The notes under the pieces were generated by a model. It did no database searches and was not told where the DNA came from. It saw nothing but the letters and a program-made list of their open reading frames with translations. The position numbers were made by a program, and so were the translations under genes. Positions 26,103-34,662 of a DNA stretch of 64,000 nt are shown here, piece by piece. The stretch lies in the NCBI GenBank assembly GCA_011525915.1, contig WYBM01000100.1:51377-115376 (forward strand), in the 5' to 3' direction. Position 1 is the first letter of the stretch; every line of letters begins with the position of its first letter. The DNA comes from Ardenticatenaceae bacterium (GTDB taxonomy: Bacteria > Chloroflexota > Anaerolineae > Promineifilales > Promineifilaceae).

Positions 26103-26657
26103 TTACAAATTACGGGTTCCTGAGACCCAGGCCCAGTGATGCCGTCTGACGGGGTCGTTGTCGGTAGGGGTAATGTTTTCAGTCCAGAAGTCAGAAGTAG
26201 AAAGCCCGGTTACGTGCATTTCGACCTCAAAAAAGTGGTACTGTGTTTGCAGGCCAGGGTAAGAAGGGGAGACGAACTCCTCCTGTCGCTCTCCCCCTTC
26301 GACGCTGCTGATTGTTTGCACATGGGCATCCCCCAACTCTTCTTGCAAGCAGCGCTGTGCCGCTGCCTTGGGCGTCTCATTGGGTTTCATCTTTTCAGCA
26401 GGGAAGATGTGGCGCTGGCGAATACGGCCGTCGCTCAATTCCTGCTCTATTTCCACCAACACTTTGCCAGCCTGCCGGATGATGACCTGTACCACCCGCA
26501 CAATACGCATCGGGGGATCATCCTGCAGGGTACAATCACCCTGTTGCAATTCTTGCCAGAGGGAAGTGGGTGTCTTGCTGCCGGCATCACCCCACCTGGC
26601 AGTATCAACCCCGTTTTCATGTAGCCATTTTGTTAATGCTGTTACGCTCTCAAACAT
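26103..26657 (-). CDS. Nudix-fold protein with altered Nudix box
   Basis: 184 residues; AAGGG lies 7 bases before the ATG. The central region reads like a Nudix hydrolase: a strand VVQVIIRQAGKVLVEIEQEL, then a box with Glu94, Arg102, Glu106, Glu107 and Gly109. The residue after the Arg is Cys103 where Glu is normal (RE to RC), and the Gly that opens the box is missing. Activity may be lost or changed. The start carries an extra helical N-terminus of about 50 residues. Neighbouring minus-strand gene 26717 lies upstream. Confidence 0.6.
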   Translation of the reverse strand: MFESVTALTKWLHENGVDTARWGDAGSKTPTSLWQELQQGDCTLQDDPPMRIVRVVQVIIRQAGKVLVEIEQELSDGRIRQRHIFPAEKMKPNETPKAAAQRCLQEELGDAHVQTISSVEGGERQEEFVSPSYPGLQTQYHFFEVEMHVTGLSTSDFWTENITPTDNDPVRRHHWAWVSGTRNL

Positions 26658-26716
26658 CTTGATACCCTTTGCTTCCTGCTCATTTTGCGCTGTAAGCTGT
26701 AGCCTTTAAGGTACAA

Positions 26717-27175
26717 CTAACGGTGTATCTGAGAAACCGCCTGGCGCAACTCTACAAAAACCGGATGCACGCAGGTGATAATAGCGGCCACCCGCTGGCC
26801 TACGGCCGTCTGGTATGCTCTGGTGAGTGGTGCTTCCGGGTATACCTCATACAATTTTGTCCAGCCCTTATCCCACATTTCTGCTTCTATACTATCACCC
26901 AGTACGTCCTTGATTTCAAATAGATGGCGGCGAAAGCCGTTCAGCAGGTAACGATTCAGCTTCTGGTCATTGGCTTCACAGTGAAAGCCCAATTCCCATC
27001 CCTTTTGCCGGGCTGCGCGAGACACTTCATAATGCAGGCGTGGTTCACCAAAATGAAACTGCACCAGCCACTGCCACGGCTGGCGCACCTGCACCACCTG
27101 TAAGCTTGGTAACAGGTGTGGGATGACAACATCTGGCAGGGTGGCAATAAATTGTCGTTGTGACAGTGTGTCCAT
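26717..27175 (-). CDS. Conserved hypothetical protein
   Basis: 152 residues from ATG 27175; GAGGA sits about 11 bases ahead. The frame is open to 27274, but the upstream part contains a second short reading and looks non-coding. It is mixed alpha/beta and Trp/His-rich, with no signal peptide or membrane segment. The phrase FHFGEPRLHYEVSR suggests a soluble domain. No family recognised. It ends 59 bases before the Nudix-like gene on the same strand, so the two may share a transcript. Confidence 0.6.
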   Translation of the reverse strand: MDTLSQRQFIATLPDVVIPHLLPSLQVVQVRQPWQWLVQFHFGEPRLHYEVSRAARQKGWELGFHCEANDQKLNRYLLNGFRRHLFEIKDVLGDSIEAEMWDKGWTKLYEVYPEAPLTRAYQTAVGQRVAAIITCVHPVFVELRQAVSQIHR

Positions 27176-27232
27176 ACCCCCATTTTCCTCAAGCTGAAAA
27201 AAACCGCAATAATGATTCCTGGGCGTTTGTGC

Positions 27233-27238
27233 TAAAAT
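27233..27238 (+). promoter_or_regulatory. -10 box ahead of a 29-codon leader ORF
   Basis: TAAAAT, 7 bases, ATG 27246. No ribosome site. No clear -35. Confidence 0.45.
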
Positions 27239-27245
27239 GACCCCT

Positions 27246-27335
27246 ATGGATAAAGAACATGTGATACAAACCAAAAACCCTCAACTATTTTCACAAGTTA
27301 AGAAGGTATTGGCCGGTTTGGGATTGATCCATTGA
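27246..27335 (+). CDS. 29-residue leader ORF overlapping nth
   Basis: ATG 27246 to TGA 27333-27335. The stop overlaps the TTG start of endonuclease III as ATTGA. The peptide is basic and amphipathic (QLFSQVKKVLAGLGLIH at its end). It may be a leader whose translation is coupled to nth, which has no good ribosome site of its own. Chance is not excluded. Confidence 0.4.
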   Translation: MDKEHVIQTKNPQLFSQVKKVLAGLGLIH

Positions 27336-27988
27336 AAGCGAAATACGCGGCCGTTTACCACGCCCTTACCCAGACCTACGGCGAACCCGAATGGCGGCCT
27401 CACCATCCACCGGTAGATGAGCTTGTATGCACCATCCTCTCTCAGGCTACCTCAGATGTCAACCGTGACAAAGGTTTTAACGCCCTCAAAAAACGCTACC
27501 TGGACTGGGAAAGCGTTATGAACGCCCCGGAAGATGAGGTTGTACAAACCATTTACTCTTCCGGGTTAGCCAACCAGAAAGGGCCACGCATTCAGGCAGC
27601 GCTGCGTTTTATTTACCAGGAACGAGGTGTGATTGATCTGGATTTTCTAAATGAGATGCCCCTGGATGTGGCCCAGGCATGGTTGACACAGATAAAAGGC
27701 ATTGGCCCCAAGACGGCCGCCATCATTCTGTTGTTTTCTTTTGGACGGCCGTGTTTCCCCGTAGACACGCATGTTCACCGTATCACGCGCCGCTTAGGAC
27801 TCATTGACCACAAAGTCACGGCTGACAAAGCGCACAATATCCTGCAAAATATAGGGAAGGCCGAAACATTCTACCCGATGCACATCAATCTCATCCGGCA
27901 CGGCCGCGATATTTGCCGGGCACGCCGCCCACAATGTGATAGTTGCACCTTGCAGCAACTCTGTGATGATTATCAGACAAGACAATAG
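27332..27988 (+). CDS. nth: Endonuclease III (HhH-GPD DNA glycosylase)
   Basis: 218 residues. It removes oxidised pyrimidines and cleaves the abasic site in base excision repair. The helix-hairpin-helix loop IKGIGPKTA carries catalytic Lys127, and PVDTHVHR carries catalytic Asp145. A 4Fe-4S cluster is formed by Cys195, Cys202, Cys205 and Cys211 (C-x6-C-x2-C-x5-C), the canonical spacing. The only possible start near the family N-terminus is TTG 27332. Confidence 0.9.
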   Translation: MKAKYAAVYHALTQTYGEPEWRPHHPPVDELVCTILSQATSDVNRDKGFNALKKRYLDWESVMNAPEDEVVQTIYSSGLANQKGPRIQAALRFIYQERGVIDLDFLNEMPLDVAQAWLTQIKGIGPKTAAIILLFSFGRPCFPVDTHVHRITRRLGLIDHKVTADKAHNILQNIGKAETFYPMHINLIRHGRDICRARRPQCDSCTLQQLCDDYQTRQ

Positions 27989-28061
27989 GAGGTTAGAGAG
28001 TGGCCACTGGAGATTTGCAAAAGCAACTCTTTCATCCGCATTTCCAATCTCTCCCAATATC

Positions 28062-29795
28062 ATGAGCAAACCAACCTTAGAACGCCAACAAGCCCGTTTA
28101 TCCGCCCTTTATGAAGTCAGTTCCCAACTGGGAAAAAGCCTTGACCTGGATGAGGTGCTCAACCAAGTTATGGATGCCATCATCCAGCTCACCGGGGCTG
28201 AACGTGGCTTTCTCATGCTTTATGACGAAGACACTGGCCAGCTTGTTACCCGTGCGGCCCGCAACGTAGACCAGAAAACCATTGATGGCGACGCCATGAA
28301 CATCAGCCGCACCGTGGTGGAACGGGCCGTTGCCTCTGGTGACGGTGTTCTCACCAGCAATGCCCAGGAAGATGCCCGCTTCTCTGGCCAGCAAAGTGTC
28401 GTTGGCTATCAGCTGCGTTCTATTATGTGTGCTCCCTTGCAAGCGCGCGGCTTCACCCTGGGCGCCGTTTATGTAGACAACCGCCTCATGGCTGGCGTTT
28501 TTGAAATGGCGGACCTGGATTTGTTGATGACCTTTGCCAACCAGGCGTCGGTAGCCATTGAAAATGCCCGGCTCTTCACCCAGACCGATGCCGCCCTGGC
28601 CCGCCGCGTAGAGGAACTTTCTATCTTCCAACGCATTGACCAGCAGCTGAACAAGTCACTGGAGCTTAACCGTGTCCTCAGCCTGGCGCTTAACTGGGCT
28701 ATTGCCCTTATCAATGCCGACGGCGGCTCCATTGGCCTGTTTGAGCGGCCGGAGGAGGCCCCACCTTACCTGCGCCTGATGGTCTTCCGTGGTGCAGATG
28801 AGGTGGATGAAATGCGCAATGTCCCGGTAGACCATCCTATTGTCCAGCAAGTTTTAGCCGGTAGTCATTCGGTGCTGTCCCATGATGTGACCGAGTCTGA
28901 ATCTATTGACGGCACACCGGCCAACGTACAGTTGGCCGTACCCATTCAACAGGGAGGGCAGATTTCCGGCCTTATCACCCTGGAAACGCAGCATGCCCGC
29001 GAGATCAACCGTGAAGACATAGCCTTTGTAGAGCGTTTGGCTGACCGCGCCGCCGTGGCTATTAACAACGCCCAACTGTATGAGCAAATTAATGCCGCTA
29101 ATCAGGCTAAAAGTGAGTTTGTCAGCCTGGTGGCTCATGAACTGCGTGTACCCATGACCTCTATTAAGGGCTACGCCGACCTGATTATCAGCGGCGTGGC
29201 TGGGCCGCTTAACGACCAGCAGTCCCAATTCCTGGAAGTGATCCGCCGCAATTTGCAGCGTATGAGCACCCTCATCAGTGACCTGTCTGACATCAACCGC
29301 ATTGAAAGCGGCCGTATGGTCTTTGATGATAAAACCTTTGATATCCGTGAAACAGTGGCCGATGTAACCGGCAGCCTGCACGAGCAGATCGAGGCCCGGG
29401 GGCAAACCCTGACTATTGATATTGCGGAAGAGGTTCCCGATGTGCACGCTGACCCCACGCGTATTGCCCAGGTGCTGACCAATCTGGTAAGTAATGCCCA
29501 CAAATACACACCAGATAACGGCCGTATCATCGTACGGGTGACAAGTGATGGGCACGTGGCCATTGTTTCCGTAGAAGACACAGGCATTGGCATTTCAGAG
29601 GAAAATCAGAAAAAGTTATTTACCCAATTCTTTCGGGCAGAGGATCATGCCGTGCGTCAGCAGCAGGGTTGGGGCTTAGGGCTTTCTATTGTACGTAATA
29701 TGGTAGAAGCACAAGGCGGACAAATTGAGTTCGAAAGTGAAGTGGACAAAGGCAGTACGTTTACCTTTACCGTGCCGTTGGCCAAACAAGAATAA
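28062..29795 (+). CDS. GAF-GAF sensor histidine kinase
   Basis: 577 residues without membrane helices, so cytoplasmic. Two GAF domains (about 15-175 and 190-335) are followed by a HisKA dimerisation helix with phospho-acceptor His359 in AHELRVPMTSIKGY and a HATPase domain (N box NLVSNAHKY, G1 DTGIGI, G2 GWGLGLS). The usual Thr of HELRTP is Val here. No response regulator is adjacent, so the partner is elsewhere. The frame is open to 27936, but that part is an intergenic hairpin region. Confidence 0.88.
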   Translation: MSKPTLERQQARLSALYEVSSQLGKSLDLDEVLNQVMDAIIQLTGAERGFLMLYDEDTGQLVTRAARNVDQKTIDGDAMNISRTVVERAVASGDGVLTSNAQEDARFSGQQSVVGYQLRSIMCAPLQARGFTLGAVYVDNRLMAGVFEMADLDLLMTFANQASVAIENARLFTQTDAALARRVEELSIFQRIDQQLNKSLELNRVLSLALNWAIALINADGGSIGLFERPEEAPPYLRLMVFRGADEVDEMRNVPVDHPIVQQVLAGSHSVLSHDVTESESIDGTPANVQLAVPIQQGGQISGLITLETQHAREINREDIAFVERLADRAAVAINNAQLYEQINAANQAKSEFVSLVAHELRVPMTSIKGYADLIISGVAGPLNDQQSQFLEVIRRNLQRMSTLISDLSDINRIESGRMVFDDKTFDIRETVADVTGSLHEQIEARGQTLTIDIAEEVPDVHADPTRIAQVLTNLVSNAHKYTPDNGRIIVRVTSDGHVAIVSVEDTGIGISEENQKKLFTQFFRAEDHAVRQQQGWGLGLSIVRNMVEAQGGQIEFESEVDKGSTFTFTVPLAKQE

Positions 29796-29873
29796 TGGGT
29801 TGTCGTAACGTTGGTGGGCGGCTTTACGGCCGTTAACCATCGGCGACAAACCACCTGGAGAAGGAGTGCTGGC

Positions 29874-30191
29874 ATGAATGAAGATTATCCGGGTCTTAAA
29901 TTATTGTTAAGTTATGAAGTCCGGCCAGAGGCAATTCAGGATTATCGCCAATTTGTGTTGCAGCGATACATTCCAGAGATGCAGGGTATGGGCTTTCAAA
30001 TTAGCGAGGCATGGCATACGGCGTATGGTGATGCCCCCAACCGGTTGATTGGCTTTGTCTGCCGGGATCGGGCTACTTTGGATGATCTGTTGGCCAGCGA
30101 AACCTGGTTTACCCTGAATGAACAGATGGCTACCTATGTGACGGATTTTAGCTATAAAGTGGTACCGTATCGCGGTATTTTTCAACTGTAA
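29874..30191 (+). CDS. Small soluble protein, possible dimeric alpha/beta barrel
   Basis: 105 residues; GGAGAAGGAG just ahead of ATG 29874 is a strong ribosome site. The alternation LLSYEVRPEAIQDYRQFVLQ, then a helix and later strand (LIGFVCRDRATLDDLL), fits the small ferredoxin-like/dimeric barrel class seen in NIPSNAP- or ABM-type proteins. No catalytic residues can be named. It follows the kinase by 78 bases and may be cotranscribed. Confidence 0.6.
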   Translation: MNEDYPGLKLLLSYEVRPEAIQDYRQFVLQRYIPEMQGMGFQISEAWHTAYGDAPNRLIGFVCRDRATLDDLLASETWFTLNEQMATYVTDFSYKVVPYRGIFQL

Positions 30192-30261
30192 GGGTACATT
30201 AGGGTGAGACGTCAGACAAGACAATCTCTGACCCACCTGCTCCCAACCCTGACGCGCATCC

Positions 30262-30870
30262 ATGAAAAAGCACAAAATCCTCCTTTATGAGCTTGCCAGT
30301 CGGCGAATGCGAAATAAGCTGCTGCTTTTGTGGCTGATTCTGTTGGCGCTGGCTGTCTATGACCAGTTTATGACGCGCGTATTGGGGGAGTTTTGGTTTG
30401 TGGTGTGGCTGCTGATCCCCTTGTTGGCCGCATTGTGGTTATATTATGCATTTTTGCTGCGGCGATCAGCGCTCATTGTCATGCCGAAATACCTGGTGTT
30501 GCAGGGGCCGTTGGTCAGCGTGAAGATCAGTTACGGCCGTATCACCTCTACCACCTCCAGCCATATGGGCCAGCACTATGACCTGAAAACGCTCAAAGGG
30601 CGGGATCGTTTTGTGGTTGAGCCTCTTTATGAGTATGCTTGTGGCTTTATTGAACTGTATAGTTTTCCTGCCGGACTGAATAAAAAACAGCGCAAGCGTT
30701 TCTCCCGGTTTTTGTTTAGTCCCCGCCGGCCGGGCCTGCTGTTGGTGGTTAATGATTGGATGAAACTCAGTCGCGATATAGAAGTGGCCCGCCAGAAATG
30801 GCAAGAAGCACGTGGCCTGGCAAAGCAAGAAGACACGCGTTCCCTGGCGGCACGTATCCTCGATTATTGA
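30262..30870 (+). CDS. Membrane protein with PH-like domain
   Basis: 202 residues. Two adjacent transmembrane helices (about 20-37 and 44-66) are followed by a cytoplasmic domain that starts with a PH-like strand pattern (SALIVMPKYLVLQGPLVSVKISYGRI split over 69-94) and ends with basic helices. The two-helix plus beta-domain layout recalls the bacterial PH family also seen at 3563. No ribosome site is obvious. Confidence 0.6.
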   Translation: MKKHKILLYELASRRMRNKLLLLWLILLALAVYDQFMTRVLGEFWFVVWLLIPLLAALWLYYAFLLRRSALIVMPKYLVLQGPLVSVKISYGRITSTTSSHMGQHYDLKTLKGRDRFVVEPLYEYACGFIELYSFPAGLNKKQRKRFSRFLFSPRRPGLLLVVNDWMKLSRDIEVARQKWQEARGLAKQEDTRSLAARILDY

Positions 30871-30887
30871 CACCTTCCAGTAGACGA

Positions 30888-30945
30888 TGGGCAGTAATCA
30901 GTAATCAGTGGGCAGTAATCAGTGGGCAGTAATCAGTAGTCGGTA
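30888..30945. repeat. CAGTAAT/CAGTGGG heptamer array
   Basis: Seven CAGT units with near-perfect 7-base period in one orientation only. It lies 16 bases after a stop codon. The rest of this 247-base gap (to 31117) shows no gene. Confidence 0.8.
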
Positions 30946-31117
30946 AAAAGAGTATGGCTGCCTGTTTGCTGTTGAGTTAATAACCAACCAATCCCCTGTT
31001 AACGTATAGAAATCGTTGTGTTTCGTCTGAGTAGCGTTGAGCAGCCGAGGCTGTTCTTGCCAGATAATGAGCGCTGCCTGCACATTCCATGAAGTCAAAA
31101 AGTAAAGAGGGTATGTT

Positions 31118-33778
31118 ATGTCTTTGAGAAGCGTTTTATGGTTCTTGTTTATGATAGTGTTGATGGGCTGCACGGCCGTACCTGACGCCGAAGTCAGTAC
31201 ACCCGTGCCCACCCGCCCGGCCATCCCCACACCAGAAACAACGGCCGCCGCCGCCACGTTGTTACCCACACTGGTACCTACCACCACACCGCCGGCACAG
31301 ACCTTTCATGATGAAACCTATGGCTTTACCTTTCAGTACCCGGCTCATTGGACAGTTGCCACCAATGACAACATCGTCAGCGTCATTAAAAGTGGTACGG
31401 GGATAGCGCTACACATCCGTTTTAAGCCAGTGGGCGACGAATTACCCATCACCCCTACCGGCATATCGGCCGGGGATCTGGTCAACCAGGGTGAGGTTCT
31501 ATTCCTGGGCCAGGCGGTGGCCCAAAATGTCCTGGTTTACCAGGGTAAAGACAAAGCGGTCCTGTATGATAACCTGGCTGAACTGCCGCGCAGGCACCTG
31601 ATCTTTTCGCTGGAACTGGCCAGTAATAACAGTGATTATGAAGTCATAAATATTCCCGAAGACATTCAAGCGGAAGCGGAAGCCATCATCGCTTCCTTTA
31701 TGATGGCAGACACGACCTTTTTGCCGACACCAGCCCCTGCCCCTCCTATTGCCTTCAGCCAGCCATTCTGGTTAGGGCGCGGTGAGATTAAGGCTGCTGC
31801 CTTTTTGCCTGGGGGTGAGCAGGTGGTGATCGGCTGGGCCGATGGCTTGTCATTGGTCAACACGGCCGACGGCACCGAACGGTGGCAGCACACGGCCGAC
31901 ACCTCAGTATTGGCCGTTACCATGCATCCCCAGGGTACGGCCGTGGCTGCAGCCCTGAGTGATGGCACTGTCCTAGTTGTGGATGTGGCCAGCGGCCAGG
32001 CGCAGTCGTTTGTCGGTGCCCGCCCCAATGCCTATTGGGGCGATGTGGCCTGGTCGCCAGACGGCCGTACCATTGCCTTCCAATTCATTGGCCCTAACCG
32101 CGGTGACCCTATCTACCTGCTGCATGTGGCCGACGGCGCCGTCAGCGAAGTGCCGGGCAGCAAGATAGACGAAGGCACATGGCCGTACCTGGTCTGGTCA
32201 CCAGACGGCCAGACGCTTACCCTGCCTTCACTCGGCGAATCATGCAGCCGCATTGTAGACGTGACCACCGGCGAAACCTTCCTGTCATTGGCTCACGACG
32301 AGGGGTGCTATGAGCCATTTGCCGCCACCTGGTCGCCAGATGGGCGAGTGCTGGCATTGGCCACCGGCACCGAAATTCACCTGCTGGACACCACCACTTT
32401 TGACGTAGGTCACCGGCTGTCCGGCGGTCCCTTTCTGTATAGCATTATTCAAGCGGGTCATCCCATCGCCTTCAGCAGCGACGGCCGTTACCTGTGCAAC
32501 AAAGGGGGCTTCGATTTTTACAGTGCCCTTTATCCGTTGAAGGTATGGGATGTAGCCACGGCCGAACTCATAGGGCAGCAAGGGGAAGACGGCCTGGCAG
32601 CAGATGTGGAAGGGGAAAACCCGCACCGCATGGCCATTATCTGTGATGGCGGCTCGGTGACGTCTCTTTTTCGTGACGGCCGTTTAACCAGCTGGACGCC
32701 GCTGCCCGCCGCCCATGAGACGGCGGAAGTAACCTTTAACCACCTGCCGGTGATTGCCCCTCTGCACCGGTTTGTCTGGTCGGGTGACGGCCGTAAAATA
32801 GCCGCCTTCAACCGGTACGGCGGCACCATTGTGTGGGACGTGACCTCGGCGCAGGTAGAGGCTTCTTTTAACGTTGGTCGGGGGATGCCGGCGTTGAGCC
32901 AGAACGGCCAGATGCTGGCCCTGCTTGATGCCGAACAAGGCGACATTGCCGTCTATGACCTGGAAACAAGCCAGCCGCTGGCCCGTTTACCAGAGGCCAC
33001 AACCTTGCCCATTGGAGGCGCGTTTTCCCCCACTGGCGTCCTGCTGGCCTATGGCGCTGACCATCGGGTGATGCTGGCTGATCCACTGACCGGGGCGGTG
33101 ACGGCCGTGCTGGAAGGCCACCCCACAGGCAGCACCATCAGCCGTGTTGTCTGGTCACCTGACGATGGGGGGCTGGTCACAGCCGGGGTCAGAGGCGAAG
33201 AAGGCGAGTTGATCCTCTGGGAGCGTGATGGGCAAGGCGGTTACCAGGAAACCATGCGCAGCGAAACTGTGCGTGCCGGGTATGAGTGCTGTGTAGTCCT
33301 GGCCTTGTTCAGCCCTTCCGGCAACCTGGTAGCGCTGGAAGAACTGCCCCACCCCGAAGCCGCGGCCTTCAAAATTCACATTTATGAGCGCGAAACAAAG
33401 GAGGTCATCTTGACCGTGACCGAGCATCAACTGGCGGCCTGGGTCTCGGATGACACGCTGCTAACGGCCGAGGCGCAGTTTGACACCTACCTGACACAAT
33501 GGTACGTGCGTACCGGGGAAAAGGAAGTGGGGCAGGCCACCGACATGGGCGGCCAGGCCTATGCACCCAACGGCCGCTTCTTTGCCCGGCAAAGTATAGG
33601 CGGTAGCAATGTTGGCCGGGCTATTGAGGTGTATTTCTGGCAATCTAACCAGTGGATACAGCGGCTGACACATGGCTATGATCTGTTGCAAATTAGTTGG
33701 TCGCCAGACGGCCGTTATCTGGCCTCGCTGGCTGTTGATGGCTCTATCCGTGTCTGGCCTGTCAGCTACGCAGAGTGA
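31118..33778 (+). CDS. WD40-like beta-propeller lipoprotein
   Basis: 886 residues. A signal peptide ends in the lipobox LMGC (Cys18). A Thr/Pro-rich spacer (20-60) leads to a PsbP-like domain that begins YGFTFQYPAHW at about 66-76, and then a long WD40-type propeller region (about 215-880). Repeats of WSPDGR or WSPDGQ end in blade strands, enough for two propellers. It is anchored outside the cytoplasmic membrane. The related lipoprotein gene 33829 follows within 50 bases. The PsbP-like module is shared by both. Confidence 0.8.
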   Translation: MSLRSVLWFLFMIVLMGCTAVPDAEVSTPVPTRPAIPTPETTAAAATLLPTLVPTTTPPAQTFHDETYGFTFQYPAHWTVATNDNIVSVIKSGTGIALHIRFKPVGDELPITPTGISAGDLVNQGEVLFLGQAVAQNVLVYQGKDKAVLYDNLAELPRRHLIFSLELASNNSDYEVINIPEDIQAEAEAIIASFMMADTTFLPTPAPAPPIAFSQPFWLGRGEIKAAAFLPGGEQVVIGWADGLSLVNTADGTERWQHTADTSVLAVTMHPQGTAVAAALSDGTVLVVDVASGQAQSFVGARPNAYWGDVAWSPDGRTIAFQFIGPNRGDPIYLLHVADGAVSEVPGSKIDEGTWPYLVWSPDGQTLTLPSLGESCSRIVDVTTGETFLSLAHDEGCYEPFAATWSPDGRVLALATGTEIHLLDTTTFDVGHRLSGGPFLYSIIQAGHPIAFSSDGRYLCNKGGFDFYSALYPLKVWDVATAELIGQQGEDGLAADVEGENPHRMAIICDGGSVTSLFRDGRLTSWTPLPAAHETAEVTFNHLPVIAPLHRFVWSGDGRKIAAFNRYGGTIVWDVTSAQVEASFNVGRGMPALSQNGQMLALLDAEQGDIAVYDLETSQPLARLPEATTLPIGGAFSPTGVLLAYGADHRVMLADPLTGAVTAVLEGHPTGSTISRVVWSPDDGGLVTAGVRGEEGELILWERDGQGGYQETMRSETVRAGYECCVVLALFSPSGNLVALEELPHPEAAAFKIHIYERETKEVILTVTEHQLAAWVSDDTLLTAEAQFDTYLTQWYVRTGEKEVGQATDMGGQAYAPNGRFFARQSIGGSNVGRAIEVYFWQSNQWIQRLTHGYDLLQISWSPDGRYLASLAVDGSIRVWPVSYAE

Positions 33779-33828
33779 CCGAACAAAAAACGTTTTATCT
33801 CATATTCTTCAAAAAAGGAAACTTACAG

Positions 33829-34521
33829 ATGAAAAAGATATGCGCTTTGATCATTCTTTTAATGGCAAGTTGTACGGCTGTGCCCAACCCCGCTCCGGAC
33901 GTAGAAGCCGTTACGGGCATCACGGACACTGCCTCAGCTGCCGAACCCATGTCGGTGGACTCAGCTTCAGCCAAAACCGGCATCATGACTGACTGGCTGA
34001 CGTACCAAAATAACTTTTTTGGTTACCAGTTCAGCTACCCAGCGGAAGCCACCATTACCGTACAGGGTGTCACCGGCTTTCCCACCGGTGAACTGCCGCA
34101 GGGCATGACGGCCGACGATTATCTACAACAGCTTGAAGCAAGCTATCCGGATGACCTTTGTGTAGGTGTGCAGCATCAACAGGGGTTTGTGACCTTCCTG
34201 CCCGCGTGGGAGAAAGCCGGCAAGTATACAGACCCTTGCGGTGTTACCGGCGTGGGCGATTATGATCTTGTAGAGGCATCTGAAACGGTAGAGATAGACG
34301 GCCGTGTGTACACAGCCACTGGGCTCAAAACATACGAACGTAACGAAGAAGCCCATTGGATCAACGAGTTTTACACCATTACCTTAGGCGATGGGTCCAT
34401 GATCCATTACGGCAGCATGGGCGGCACTGAGGCGGAATTCCAGCAAACAAAAGAAGTGCTGCGGCAAATTGTAACCTCGTTTCATTCTGAGAGGATATCG
34501 GGCGCGGCTACGGCACCCTGA
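33829..34521 (+). CDS. PsbP-like lipoprotein
   Basis: 230 residues from ATG 33829 with AAGGA about 10 bases upstream. The lipobox is LMASC with Cys15. After an acidic linker a domain starting YQNNFFGYQFSYPAEATI resembles the PsbP-like module of the preceding lipoprotein. Two Cys (about 118 and 138) may form a disulfide. Function unknown. It is the second gene of a lipoprotein pair. Confidence 0.7.
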   Translation: MKKICALIILLMASCTAVPNPAPDVEAVTGITDTASAAEPMSVDSASAKTGIMTDWLTYQNNFFGYQFSYPAEATITVQGVTGFPTGELPQGMTADDYLQQLEASYPDDLCVGVQHQQGFVTFLPAWEKAGKYTDPCGVTGVGDYDLVEASETVEIDGRVYTATGLKTYERNEEAHWINEFYTITLGDGSMIHYGSMGGTEAEFQQTKEVLRQIVTSFHSERISGAATAP

Positions 34522-34550
34522 AACAGTCAGCTAAACAGCGCTGGCAACAA

Positions 34551-34592
34551 GATGCCGGTTATCTGAGGCAGCTCGCCTCAGGGGCCGGCATC
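34551..34592. terminator. Nested hairpin between lipoprotein gene and rarA
   Basis: Outer arms GATGCCGG and CCGGCATC, inner arms CTGAGG and CCTCAG. Only TTT follows, so a weak intrinsic terminator. Confidence 0.6.
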
Positions 34593-34627
34593 TTTGCGCT
34601 GGCCCATTTGTGCCCCATGAACCTTCG

Positions 34628-34656
34628 TTGAAAGTTACCTGCTTCATCGTTACAAT
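34628..34656 (+). promoter_or_regulatory. Promoter of rarA, leaderless
   Basis: TTGAAA (34628-34633), 17-base spacer, TACAAT (34651-34656), 6 bases, ATG 34663. Best example of the leaderless layout in this window. Confidence 0.7.
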
Positions 34657-34662
34657 CCATCT

